Below, in pieces: positions 36,880 through 47,400 of a stretch of DNA of 64,000 bases. Positions within the stretch are counted from its first letter, which is position 1, and each line of letters opens with the position of its first letter. This DNA comes from Verrucomicrobiota bacterium (lineage in GTDB: Bacteria > Verrucomicrobiota > Verrucomicrobiia > Limisphaerales > UBA1319): contig JAKLHY010000005.1 in NCBI GenBank assembly GCA_022709905.1, positions 162,101 to 226,100 of the forward strand, read 5' to 3'. A program made the translations under genes and the position numbers. The notes beneath the pieces were generated by a model, which had not been told where the DNA came from, searched no databases, and saw only the letters and a program-made list of their open reading frames with translations.

Positions 36880-38466
36880 ATGAAAAAAACAATGCTTCGG
36901 ATCGTCGTGGGATTGCTGGTCCCTTGGGCATGTCAGAATCATATCCTCGGGGCAACAGAGCCGGCCGGCACCGGGGGGCGCCGTCCCAATATCATCTATA
37001 TCATGACCGACGATCACGCCGCCCATGCCATTGGCGCTTATGGCAGCACTGTAAACCAAACCCCGCATTTGGATCGCCTGGCGCGTGAAGGCATGAGATT
37101 TGATCGCTGCTACGCGGTGAATTCGATCTGCACTCCCAGCCGCGCCACCATTCTCACCGGCAAATACAGCCATAAAAACGGAGTCCCGGTTTTCAATCGT
37201 TTTGATGGCGGTCAACCCCACGTGGCCAAATACTTGCAGGCGGCGGGCTATCATACGGCCCTGATTGGAAAGTGGCATCTGGGATCGGACCCGACGGGGT
37301 TTGACCATTGGGAGATCCTCCCGGGGCAGGGACGTTATGAAAATCCGGTGCTCTACGATCGCGATGGGGCCAAGGTGTATCCCGGTTATGCGACGGATGT
37401 AATTACGGACCTCGGTCTGGCCTTTCTCTCCAACCGTCCTCCCGACAAGCCGTTCTTCCTGATGCTGCATCACAAGGCGCCTCATCGCGAATGGACACCC
37501 GACGAAAAACATCGTTTAATGTTTGCCAATCGGCGCATTCCAGAGCCACCCACGCTCGACGATGATTACGCAACCCGCACCGACGCGATCCGAGAACAAC
37601 AACAATCGGTCTTTCGGGATATGACACGCCGCGATCTCAAACTTAAACCCCCGGCCGATCTCAAAGGTCAGGCCCTCCAGGCCTGGTTCCAACACAAACC
37701 CACCGAGGTCGAAATCCCGGACGCTAATGGAGGAAAACGCCTCCTGACCGGCCGCGAGCTGGACCGCTGGAAATACCAGCGATACATGCAGGATTACCTG
37801 GCCTGCATTCAGAGTGTCGACGACAACGTCGGCCGACTCCTTGACTGGTTGGACACCCGCCGTCTCCGCAACAACACCCTCGTCATCTATACGAGTGATC
37901 AGGGCTTCTTCCTGGGCGACCACGGCATGTACGACAAACGCTTTTTCTACGAGGAATCCGCCCGGATGCCGTTTTTGGTGCGCTGGCCGGGTGTGGTTCA
38001 ATCGGGCGGAGTGACCGATGCCCTGGCCATCAACGCCGATTTTGCCCCGACCTTCCTCACGGTCGCGGGACTGCGGGTTCCGGCAGACATGCAAGGTGTT
38101 AGCCTCGAACCCCTTTTACGAGGACAACGACCAGGCGATTGGCGCCGAAGTTTCTATTACCGCTATTACCACGATCCGGGACATCACAATACTCGTGCGC
38201 ATTATGGGATTCGCACCGACACGCATAAACTGATTTACTTCTGGAAAAAGGATCAATGGGAATGCTTCGACCTGGTCCAGGATCCCCACGAACTCCGTAA
38301 CATCTACAACGATCCCGGCGCGCAACCGGTCGTCGCCGATCTGAAACGCGAACTCAACCGGCTTCGGGGCGCGCTTGAGGACAACGACGCCTTTGCCGAT
38401 GCTCTTCCACCGGACGGCGTCGACGGTCCTCCCCGGAGATGGAAACCCGGCTTTGGTCCAAATTAG
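36880..38466 (+). CDS. secreted type I sulfatase
   Basis: 528 residues with a signal peptide (M-K-K-T-M-L-R-I-V-V-G-L). The active site is intact: M-T-D-D-H near residue 45 for the calcium-binding Asp pair, S-I-C-T-P-S-R-A-T for the formylglycine Cys, L-I-G-K-W-H-L-G, and T-S-D-Q-G-F-F-L-G-D-H-G. The C-terminus has the D-x-H-K-L-I-Y-F-W and D-P-x-E-L-R-N-I-Y segment usual in S1 sulfatases. It hydrolyses sulfate esters from a glycan in the periplasm after maturation by a formylglycine-generating enzyme, which is not in this window. It forms a likely operon with the preceding pseudoenzyme and araA, 51 nt downstream. Substrate unknown; arabinose-containing sulfated polymer is one possibility. 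Confidence 0.92.
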   Translation: MKKTMLRIVVGLLVPWACQNHILGATEPAGTGGRRPNIIYIMTDDHAAHAIGAYGSTVNQTPHLDRLAREGMRFDRCYAVNSICTPSRATILTGKYSHKNGVPVFNRFDGGQPHVAKYLQAAGYHTALIGKWHLGSDPTGFDHWEILPGQGRYENPVLYDRDGAKVYPGYATDVITDLGLAFLSNRPPDKPFFLMLHHKAPHREWTPDEKHRLMFANRRIPEPPTLDDDYATRTDAIREQQQSVFRDMTRRDLKLKPPADLKGQALQAWFQHKPTEVEIPDANGGKRLLTGRELDRWKYQRYMQDYLACIQSVDDNVGRLLDWLDTRRLRNNTLVIYTSDQGFFLGDHGMYDKRFFYEESARMPFLVRWPGVVQSGGVTDALAINADFAPTFLTVAGLRVPADMQGVSLEPLLRGQRPGDWRRSFYYRYYHDPGHHNTRAHYGIRTDTHKLIYFWKKDQWECFDLVQDPHELRNIYNDPGAQPVVADLKRELNRLRGALEDNDAFADALPPDGVDGPPRRWKPGFGPN

Positions 38467-38517
38467 GCCTTAACAGGGCTTGCTGAATGACAGCGAATCG
38501 TTAACTTAGGACCCTGT

Positions 38518-40038
38518 ATGATGTCTACGATTGATCTTAAGAAACTCGAAGTGTGGTTTATCACGGGGAGTCAGCATCTTTACGGGCCGGAGACTCTGAA
38601 ACAGGTGGCGGCCAATTCGGAGGAGATCGCCAAGACCCTCAATGACCTCAAGACCACACCCGTCAAGGTCGTGTTCAAACCGGTCCTCACCCGGCCGGAC
38701 GAAATCACTCAGCTTTGCCAGGCAGCGAACCAGGCGTCCGAATGTATCGGGCTGATTACCTGGTGCCACACTTTCTCTCCCTCGAAAATGTGGATCAACG
38801 GTCTGAAGATCCTGCACAAACCGCTGCTCCATTTCCATACCCAGCACAATCGCGATATCCCGTGGTCGTCCATCGACATGGACTTCATGAACCTCAACCA
38901 GGCGGCCCACGGAGATCGGGAGCATGGATTCATCATGAGCCGTCTTCGGTTGAACCGGAAGGTCGTCGTGGGATACTGGAAGGAAGCTGGCGTGCAGAGC
39001 CAAATCGCGATTTGGTGCCGCGCGGCAGCCGCCTGGCACGACAGCCAGGGCGCCCGGTTCGCGCGGTTTGGGGATAATATGCGCGAAGTCGCCGTCACCG
39101 AAGGCGACAAGGTCTCGGCTCAGATGCGGTTTGGATATTCGGTCAACGGGTATGGAATCGGGGATCTGGTCAAATACGTCCAGGCGGCCTCGGAACAGGA
39201 CATCGATCAGCTCATCGAAGCATATCAGGCCCAATACGGGATGAAACCGGCGCTTCGCTCCGCGGGTCCCCAGCGCGATTCCTTGCGCCACGCGGCCCGC
39301 ATCGAAGCTGGAATGCGCGCGTTTCTCGCGGAAGGCGGATTCAAAGGATTCACGACCACTTTCGAGGATCTCCACGGCCTGATGCAGCTTCCGGGTCTTG
39401 CCGTCCAGAGGTTGATGGCCGACGGCTACGGTTTCGGAGCCGAAGGCGACTGGAAAACCGCGGCATTGGTGCGCGCGATGAAAGTCATGGCGGCCGGCCT
39501 CAAGGGCGGCACCTCGTTCATGGAGGATTACACCTACCACCTGGATCCGAAAGGCACAAAGGTCCTGGGCGCGCACATGCTCGAAATCTGCCCGTCCATC
39601 GCCAAAGGCAAACCATCCCTGGAAACCCACGCCTTGGGCATTGGCGGCAAGGCGGATCCGGTGCGCCTGGTGTTTGACACTCCCACGGGTCCCGCTTTGA
39701 ATGCGTCGCTGATTGACATGGGGAATCGATTCCGGCTGTTGGTCAACCGGGTGGACGTCGTGCGTCCGAATGCTCCATTGCCCAAGCTGCCCGTCGCTCG
39801 CACCGTCTGGGTGCCTCAGCCCAATCTCCCCATCGCGGCCGCGGCATGGATCTATGCCGGCGGAGCCCATCACACCGGCTTCAGCCAGGCGATCACAGCC
39901 GAGCATCTGGAAGATTTCGCCGAGATCGCCGGCATTGAGTATCTCCTGATCGACGAAAACACCCGCGTGTCCGACTTCAAAAAAGAACTGCGCAACAATG
40001 AGGTCTATTACGCCCTGAATCGGGGTTGGATCTCATAA
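38518..40038 (+). CDS. araA: L-arabinose isomerase
   Basis: 506 residues; AGGA precedes the double ATG (38518/38521). The start [16 protein letters not shown] is near-identical to the AraA consensus. The catalytic region has [18 protein letters not shown] and L-G-A-H-M-L-E, with the later H-H-T-G-F-S near the C-terminus, matching the Glu-Glu-His-His metal site. It converts L-arabinose to L-ribulose in the cytoplasm with Mn2+. No araB or araD is adjacent, so the pathway must be completed elsewhere. Placement after two sulfatase-family genes and before a ThuA-like gene links it to polysaccharide-derived sugar use. Confidence 0.96.
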   Translation: MMSTIDLKKLEVWFITGSQHLYGPETLKQVAANSEEIAKTLNDLKTTPVKVVFKPVLTRPDEITQLCQAANQASECIGLITWCHTFSPSKMWINGLKILHKPLLHFHTQHNRDIPWSSIDMDFMNLNQAAHGDREHGFIMSRLRLNRKVVVGYWKEAGVQSQIAIWCRAAAAWHDSQGARFARFGDNMREVAVTEGDKVSAQMRFGYSVNGYGIGDLVKYVQAASEQDIDQLIEAYQAQYGMKPALRSAGPQRDSLRHAARIEAGMRAFLAEGGFKGFTTTFEDLHGLMQLPGLAVQRLMADGYGFGAEGDWKTAALVRAMKVMAAGLKGGTSFMEDYTYHLDPKGTKVLGAHMLEICPSIAKGKPSLETHALGIGGKADPVRLVFDTPTGPALNASLIDMGNRFRLLVNRVDVVRPNAPLPKLPVARTVWVPQPNLPIAAAAWIYAGGAHHTGFSQAITAEHLEDFAEIAGIEYLLIDENTRVSDFKKELRNNEVYYALNRGWIS

Positions 40039-40094
40039 CGCGAAACAAGTCCGGGCGGGGGCGATCGGACGCGTCGACATAAAACACCAAGAAA

Positions 40095-40883
40095 ATGAAA
40101 ATGGTCATGACTCGCATTTTAATGGTTGCCGGATGGATGGCGCTTCTTCCGCTGGCGATTGCCCAGAATAACGTCCCCTCCCCTGCCCCCGCGAAAACCC
40201 GGATTCTCATCGTGACCGGGATGGATTATCCCGGTCACCTCTGGCGTCAAACCTGGCCCGTCCTCGCCGAGGCCCTGCGCCAGGATCCGCGCCTGGACAT
40301 TTTCACGATCGAAGATCCGCACTTTCTGGATTCGACCGCCCTGGCGCGTTACCAGACTCTGGTGATGCACTGGCAAAATTGGGAGCAACCTGGCCCGGGC
40401 ACGGCGGCTCAAGAGAATTTCCGAAAATATGTCCAAAACGGCAAAGGCGTCGTGGTCGTTCACTTCGGATGCGGGGCGTGGCACGGCGAATGGTCCGAAT
40501 ATGGACAAGTGATTGGCCGTGCCTGGTATGGCTCAGGCCCGGGCAAAACCCAACATGATCCCTACGGCCCTTTTCGGATTGAGATCGTCAAGCGGGAACA
40601 TCCCATCATGCGCGGCATGACGGACTTTGACACGACCGACGAACTTTACACCTGTCTCGTGGGCGAACATCCGATTGAAATCCTGGCCCACGCGCAATCC
40701 AAGGTCGACAGCAAGTATTACCCCATGGCCTTCGTCTCCCAATACGGGAAAGGCCGAAGCTTCCATTGTCCCCTGGGCCATGATGTCAAAGCCCTCACCG
40801 TTCCCGAGGTGCAGGAGCTTTATCGCCGGGGCACGGCCTGGGCGGCCGGGCTGGATCCTGTCCCAACACCGGCACGACGATAA
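40095..40883 (+). CDS. secreted ThuA-like domain protein
   Basis: 262 residues with a signal peptide ending near A-I-A-Q (residues 1-24). The ThuA-like fold is recognised by R-I-L-I-V-T-G-M-D-Y-P-G-H, V-V-V-V-H-F-G-C-G-A-W-H, a central H-P-I-M-R-G-M and the closing G-K-G-R-S-F-H-C-P-L-G-H-D. It is 56 nt after araA and probably the last gene of that run. A second, more divergent ThuA-like protein is at 14619. Family members are linked to sugar utilisation, but no reaction is established. Confidence 0.83.
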   Translation: MKMVMTRILMVAGWMALLPLAIAQNNVPSPAPAKTRILIVTGMDYPGHLWRQTWPVLAEALRQDPRLDIFTIEDPHFLDSTALARYQTLVMHWQNWEQPGPGTAAQENFRKYVQNGKGVVVVHFGCGAWHGEWSEYGQVIGRAWYGSGPGKTQHDPYGPFRIEIVKREHPIMRGMTDFDTTDELYTCLVGEHPIEILAHAQSKVDSKYYPMAFVSQYGKGRSFHCPLGHDVKALTVPEVQELYRRGTAWAAGLDPVPTPARR

Positions 40884-40908
40884 GTCAGGACCGAAATCCC
40901 GCCGCCTG

Positions 40909-43900
40909 TCATTGTTTCACGGTTTGCTTGAGCACTCGGCCTTCCACCCAGCGGGTATTGTATTTTTGATGGAGAATATCGCTTGGAAAAGGTGGCCGTT
41001 TCTCTTGGCCATAAGCCTGATCGCGCATCCCATGGAATGGGAGGGGGCCGACTTCCGTGCCCGCAGCCACATGAAAATCTGAGTCCTTGTCCCATCCATC
41101 GGCATACAGAAAGAAGTCTCTCAGGCGCCCCGCCGGTTTCAGAGGAATTGAACTCGCGGTGAATTTCAACGTCAGCTCATCCCCGGCATTGATCAGAGCG
41201 AGCCCCTCATCCCGGGAGGCAATCAGACTCAGAACATCCCCGTAGCGCGTGCACCATCCGCCGGGGATGATTGTCCAGCAGGAGTTCGGGCTCACGATGT
41301 GGTAATCCGGAGTGAGCGGCCAATCGGCGGGCAGGTTTTTCAAAGGGCTGAAACCGCGGAAATGCAGATCGGCTTCAGCAGGCATGACGAACGTAAGACG
41401 GGTTGTCGCGTCCAGCTTCTTTTCCATCAACGCAATGCGGTCCCAATGGATCTCAAAGGCTTCTGTTAGACGCAATCGGTGGGTGTTCTGTTCCAGTTTG
41501 CCTCCAAGATCGACCAGGAGGGTCTTGGTTTTCCCGGCAGGCGCTCCAACGATGACATCGATCGGTTTCCAAATCCCGGGAGCCACCTCGGCTTCCAAGG
41601 CAGGAAATGGGAACGGGAGCGAGGGATCGTGCGAAGCGGCAATGTTGGCCATGCCACCACCAAAACGCAGCCAGCCATTCATCACCAATACCAGCGGTTT
41701 GGCTGTATCCAGCGGTCCGAAATCGAGGATTAGTCCGTGCGGCTCGGCCAATCCCCGAAGCTGTGGGACCCGGAGTCTGGGGGGCGACACCCGCCGGCCG
41801 TCGACCGTCCTTAACGCCGATGTCACCTCCACTCCTTCGAGGGTTTCGGCCTTGCGCAGCGGTTGTTCATGATGAAGGGTCATCAGGATGCCCGGAGGAA
41901 AAGGCCCGGCGGGAAGCAATTTGTCGGTGGGGTGCACCTCGGTGCCCGGCTCATGGTCGACCACCACGAGCTTGGCTTCATCGAGGTAAAGCACCTCGCG
42001 GAGTTCTTCGGTGATTTGGAGTTGGTAATGGCCGTCATGGGGAGGAAAAGTGACTTCGTCGCCAATCCAGACATACTCATCCGGATCGGCCGCAGTATAG
42101 GATCCCTCAGCCATGGGCAAGCCCAGGGGCGAGGCGCCCAGGATATCGGTGACAAATCGAAAACATTGTCCATTCCACGCGTAGAGATAGGGACAGGAAC
42201 CTTCCTGGAGGGTTAATTCCAGGGCCAAGAGAGGCTCCCGGCAGTGAAAGGGCACGTCGGCCGCGCCTTGGGGCCAGTTGGCCCAATGCACTAAAAACGA
42301 ATCCAGTTTCTGATGTTGCCCCACACCAATTTCCACAGGCAAACGTTGGACGGTCCGCAACAGACGCAATCCTCCCGCTTCGATCTCGACCTTGCAACCA
42401 AGGCCGCTGGCATTGGACCGATTCCCGGTCAATTCGACTTTTACCTGGGCATTGGCGTTGCCCCCGTCATTGCGAAGGAAACGTATCCCCCCGTTGACCA
42501 GGGCAACCATCACATCGGAATCGCAATCCATGTCAAAATCAGCGAAACACACCTCCGAGACCGCCCCCTCATCGAACGTGTCAAGACCAAGCCGGGCGGT
42601 CTGTTCCACAAAACCCGAAAGACCAAGGTTGCGCCAGACCCGCATGCCATCTCCGCTCCCCCAGAGGTCGAGCCATCCGTCATTGTCGTAATCGACGGCA
42701 GTGATCTGACGAAGACCTGACGTGTCCGAAACAGGGATTTCCTTCTTCGATCCGCCGTTGAAACAGACGCTGATCTGTCCTTCACTGGCCACAGCCAGAT
42801 CGGGCCGGAGGTCGTTGTCAAAATCGCCGGTGCAAAAGACCGCGCCGGCCATCCACTGGGTCATTTCACGAGGAACGAGCCGTCCGCCTCGCTGTTTTTC
42901 CAGGAGCAACGGCGGTCCCTCCTTGCGGCTCACAATCACATCCATGTTGCCGTCCCGGTTCCAATCCTCGAGAGTCACCGCCTGGGCGTCTTGAAGCGAG
43001 GCCGGGATCCCGGTCGTGGAGGTAATCTCATTAAAAAGCAAAGGACCGAACTGACGATAAACCCGCACCGCATTGGTGTCGGCCGCCACAGCGACCAGAT
43101 CCAACTTCCCCGTGAAGTCCAGGTCCAGCAGGATCCCATCAACCGCGCTCACCGAGTCAAGGTGGCTGGCGCGGGTAACATCCTGCGGCGCCTCGTGGGT
43201 CGATAACTTGAAGAGATGGCTTCCTTTGTCCCCGAGGACAACGAGGTCATTGAATCGGTCATTCTGGAGGTCGCCAACCAGCATTTTGGTGTATCGCGCG
43301 CCTGGGATGGAAGGGCTGGCAATCCCCTGGGGACGGAATGTGCCATTGGTAATCGAGAGCAGACGAAATCCCTGGCCTTTTTCGAGGACGAAGAGGCTGT
43401 GCCCCACCGTGCGAGTCGCGGGAATCACAACCATCGGATTTGAGTATTGCTCGGCAGCCCCCTGCAGGACTTCGGGGGTGGCATCGGCAAACCGGATGGC
43501 TGTGCCAGACTTGTCGGGCTGTTCCAGTCTGAAAGGCACGCGCGCCTGCGTGTGCTTGTTTCTCTCGAACGGCGCGGTGCTCCCCGGAAGCGCCGCGTCT
43601 TCAGGAGTGGCCTGGTGTTGTTCAAGCTCCTGTCGGGCCTCCTCCTGTCGGCCGGCGCGCAGAAGCGCCTGGGCCAAGAGGTAATGCGCGGTTCGATGAA
43701 GATGGTTGGGATCCATCGCGATGCCCTCCTTGAAAGCGGCGATGGCTTCATCCCATTGCTTCAATCCCATCCTGGCCCTTCCCAGCTGAAAAAAAGTCGC
43801 GGTCTCACCCGGATCAATCCTCTTGGAGTTTTCCAGGGCCATCGCGGCGCCTTCCCAGTTCGAGAGACGCAGATAAGCGGATCCTTTGACAAAGTAAGCC

Positions 43901-44235
43901 GCCGCTGAATTCGGTTCGATTTTGAGGAGTTTGTCCGACTCGCGAATTGCTTCCACTGCGTCGCCGGCCATTAAAAAAGCATTGGCCAGGTTCAAACGCA
44001 GATCCGCATCATGAGGCGCAATCGCCTCCGCTTTTCGATAAACCGCCAAGGCGTTCGTGGCTTCGCCCTGATCGAGATAATTCTTGCCGGCATTCATCAG
44101 GCTGATGAACTGTTCGGAAGGGCTCTTCAGCGTGCCGCTTGAACTTCTGGAGGAATCGGAAGGATCGCGTTGGCATCCGGCGAAGCCAAACGCGATCAGC
44201 AACAAGCACGCCATGAGGGCAATGCGCCTGGGCAT
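40909..44235 (-). CDS. TPR and ASPIC/UnbV-type repeat lipoprotein
   Basis: 1108 residues from the ATG at 44235. Longer starts would overlap the upstream gene and lack a signal. The lipobox A-F-G-F-A-G-C makes it a predicted lipoprotein. TPR repeats lie at ~45-195 (Y-R-K-A-E-A-I-A-P, A-Y-F-V-K-G-S-A-Y). FG-GAP-like propeller strands follow at ~270-600 with calcium-type D-F-D-N-D-L-R-P-D and D-W-N-R-D-G-N-M-D loops. An ASPIC/UnbV-like domain lies near 620-670 (N-R-S-N-A-S-G-L-G-C-K-V-E-I). The remaining ~430 residues are beta-rich and unassigned. Such proteins are common in Verrucomicrobia, Planctomycetes and Acidobacteria and may bind macromolecules at the surface. A 199-bp spacer separates it from the CotH gene, same strand. 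Confidence 0.78.
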   Translation of the reverse strand: MPRRIALMACLLLIAFGFAGCQRDPSDSSRSSSGTLKSPSEQFISLMNAGKNYLDQGEATNALAVYRKAEAIAPHDADLRLNLANAFLMAGDAVEAIRESDKLLKIEPNSAAAYFVKGSAYLRLSNWEGAAMALENSKRIDPGETATFFQLGRARMGLKQWDEAIAAFKEGIAMDPNHLHRTAHYLLAQALLRAGRQEEARQELEQHQATPEDAALPGSTAPFERNKHTQARVPFRLEQPDKSGTAIRFADATPEVLQGAAEQYSNPMVVIPATRTVGHSLFVLEKGQGFRLLSITNGTFRPQGIASPSIPGARYTKMLVGDLQNDRFNDLVVLGDKGSHLFKLSTHEAPQDVTRASHLDSVSAVDGILLDLDFTGKLDLVAVAADTNAVRVYRQFGPLLFNEITSTTGIPASLQDAQAVTLEDWNRDGNMDVIVSRKEGPPLLLEKQRGGRLVPREMTQWMAGAVFCTGDFDNDLRPDLAVASEGQISVCFNGGSKKEIPVSDTSGLRQITAVDYDNDGWLDLWGSGDGMRVWRNLGLSGFVEQTARLGLDTFDEGAVSEVCFADFDMDCDSDVMVALVNGGIRFLRNDGGNANAQVKVELTGNRSNASGLGCKVEIEAGGLRLLRTVQRLPVEIGVGQHQKLDSFLVHWANWPQGAADVPFHCREPLLALELTLQEGSCPYLYAWNGQCFRFVTDILGASPLGLPMAEGSYTAADPDEYVWIGDEVTFPPHDGHYQLQITEELREVLYLDEAKLVVVDHEPGTEVHPTDKLLPAGPFPPGILMTLHHEQPLRKAETLEGVEVTSALRTVDGRRVSPPRLRVPQLRGLAEPHGLILDFGPLDTAKPLVLVMNGWLRFGGGMANIAASHDPSLPFPFPALEAEVAPGIWKPIDVIVGAPAGKTKTLLVDLGGKLEQNTHRLRLTEAFEIHWDRIALMEKKLDATTRLTFVMPAEADLHFRGFSPLKNLPADWPLTPDYHIVSPNSCWTIIPGGWCTRYGDVLSLIASRDEGLALINAGDELTLKFTASSIPLKPAGRLRDFFLYADGWDKDSDFHVAAGTEVGPLPFHGMRDQAYGQEKRPPFPSDILHQKYNTRWVEGRVLKQTVKQ

Positions 44236-44434
44236 GAGTCGAACCCTAGGCGTCGAAGGATGAATTGTCGAGCACGGAAAGGCGCCCGATATCCACACGC
44301 AAAATTCTCGCGAAAAATTACACGGCGAATGAACGCCAGTGTCCTCGAATAGGGATAAAGGCATCCGAGGGGCTGAATTGCAGACATTCCATCGGTTTTC
44401 GAAACACTTCAGCGCCACTGTAACGAGCCTGCAT

Positions 44435-47400
44435 TTACGGGCGTTTCTTAGCTTCCACCACAGCCTGCAGGCGCATGAAGACCCGAGGTTCGTCCCGAAG
44501 CGGAGGTTTGACACGCCAGATGACCCATTCCCTGGCTTCATCCAAGGATTCCCTCGCGACAAATTCAAGGTACGCAGCGGCATCCAGCCATGCGCTCAGA
44601 TCGGTTGAATAGGACACGGTGATTTCAACGTTCTCAGCGGCGAGACGGATCGGGTACCGCAACCGAAGGGCGGCGGGGCCACCCGAGGAATCAGGTTGCA
44701 GGATGAGCTGGGGAGTGACTGAAGGCAAGCCGAGGTCATTACCCAGGGCGTAGTCGATGAGATCGCGTTCTCCGTTTTGATTCAGATCGCCCATGGGATC
44801 GGCGGGGAACTGCCCGTTTTCCGGACCGCCGGGGGTGCCGCCAAGCCGGGCACTCGGGCGCCAATTCTCGGCCAGGGCAGGATCAGGATTGGTTTCGGGC
44901 GCTATCAGAACCAGGCTGTATCCGGGAAGAATCGCAGGCCACGGGGCCTCGTCTTTGTAGGCGAATTCCCGAATCGTATCCTGGTTGGCGTCCTCGAGCC
45001 GGATGACTTCGCCATTGTTGCTCAGGGCGCTGCCATTCGCGAAAACGCCCGACACCGGCCGGTTGGTTCCGTAAGCGCCCTGGAAAGCGTCGAGGTCGCG
45101 CACGACGAGCAGGCGCGCGCCTGGGGCCAGAGAGGCAATGGCGCCGCTGGCGAAGTCGAAGTCCACCCCCTGGGTGAATCGCACGCCCCGCAAATCCAGC
45201 GTGACCGTGCTGCTGATATTCAATAATTCAATGAACTCGGCCAATCCTTGGCCAGACGGTTGATACATCAGCTCGCTGATCATGAGATAGCGTTGCGCGT
45301 CGGAAAGCTGGGCTGGATAAGCCATCGTATTGTTCGTGGCGCCGGTAGCATCCACAAGGGCCAGGGTTTCGCCAAGGCTCGATAGACGCCCCTGGTAGCC
45401 GCCCTGGACCAAAAGACCTTCACCGCCCTTTGGCGATGCGCTCCGCGCGCGGAATGCGGCGGCGTTGGGACATACGTAGATCGCGCCGTTCGGCGGCAGA
45501 ACCGTGCCACCGGCAAACGTGTGCTCCACCCCACCGGTCAATCGCCAATCCGAAATGTCCACCGCAATCGAATGCGGATTCAGAAGTTGAATGTACTCTT
45601 CGTCCTGGTTTCCCGAGGGTGGACTGACCTCGATCCCGCCAAAGTGAATCTTCGGTTCCTGCGGAATCGTGATAACGCTTTTGCCGGCATACAGCTCCGG
45701 CACAATGATCATGTCGCTGCTGTTGACATTATCGTTCAGCCCTTGAATCGCGAGGATGTTTTGTCCGGCCCGCAAATGGGCGATCTTATCGGTGATGTCG
45801 TAGACCGTGAACACCACGGGATTGGCTTCCCGGGACACCATGGAGGCGGAGTTCCACTGGGGGGAAGCCGGTGAATTCGCCAAAACCAACAAGGCGCCGT
45901 TCAGATACGCCGCGAATCCATCGTCAAATTTCATGCGCAATTGGAGCCGGTCGAAAGCGGCCGGATCACTGACGTTGAACTCGAGCCGAATATAGACGCT
46001 GTTGTTGCTCCTCATTAGAGCATCGACGTTCGCCCCAATCAGGGCCTCGTATCCAGTGGCCCGTTCATAGCCCACACCGGTTGTGCCGCTCTTCCAGCCG
46101 GTTGTGTTAAACGGTTCGTAGGACGGATTTCCGGTCCAGGTCGTATGCAGGTTTCCATTGGAGGGCACAAACACTTTCACCGGGGCGCCCTTCACCACGA
46201 GGGGTGTAAAATTCGTCGCGCGCCCCCCGCCAGACTGAGGCAGCGGAATCTCACCTCCCAGACCAACGATTTGGGTTTTGTAGATATAATCCCGGCGTCC
46301 GGGCAGATATTCCTTTTTCCAGCGTTGGATGGCTTCCTCCATTGTTTCGACGGCTGGATTGGTGCTGGTGTAGCGCACGGTTGCGCCGCCTTGCAGCCAG
46401 GATCCCCACTTCTCAAAATCCAAACGGGCATCGGAAGGCACAATGCCGGGGGGATCGATCAGGGCCAACTGTTCGTTTAATCTTCGCTCATAATACAATT
46501 CGCTTTCGGGCGTTCCCGGATCGGGAGGCGGCTGCAGGAACCGATCCGTCAGAACGCCGATGCGGCGCAAGATCATGGCGCGGATATCGGGATTCTGGAA
46601 CAAGTGGGCGACCAACCGGATCGAAGTGCCCGTGACCACGAAGCCATCCGTGTAGAGGGCATTGTCGAAATAGGTGTTCTGGGTATTCCAGACCCGGCCA
46701 TGCGACAGATCGAGGTCCCACGGCAGGATGGCCCACTCGCCGCTCCGCCCCGTATCCCGGTAGATATACCAGTTCTTGCTGTGCATATCGATGTTGCGGA
46801 CCACCGAATTGGCGGCGAGCATGTTGACACATCGCGGAATGTCGATGTTGTCGTAGAGGTATGTTTCCAGGGCCTGGCCGGTCAGATCCAGTCCGTTGAT
46901 GAGCGCCTGGAGGTCTGTGTTGTTCTCCGATCGGCGGGTCTTTTTTTCCACCCCGCTGGTCGCGGTGTTGCCAGCGTCTTTGTTCAGGAGATTATTGTAC
47001 ACCTTGTATAAGGCGCCGTCCCTGTTGAGTCCCGCGCGTTCGAGGTAAATCTCATCGGCGTCTTCGACCATGTCCGCCGTGCTGAAGAAACTCCCGTTCT
47101 GTTGGACGCGGACCGTGTAGGCAAAGTGGGCTGCCACACCCGCCCGGCGCATCACTTCATACGCCAGGACATGTCGCGCCTTTGATTTGTCGGCCCAATT
47201 GGTCAGCAGATCGATATCCGCCACCCGCGGGGCCGTGGCGCTCCAGCGGAAACGTTGCGTGCGATTAAAATCAATGTTGTAACTCTTCTTGGGGAAACCG
47301 GAGGACGACTGCCCGTGCAATGCAAACAAGACGTTGTCGTAAAACTCGCCTTCGTAATAAACCGCGCCGCGGGAACCGGCGAGCGTATCAGCCCGGGACA

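Noticed and set aside
38506..39906. 466-residue open frame on the minus strand opposite araA
   Set aside because: The araA frame is unmistakable and the antisense protein has no signature.
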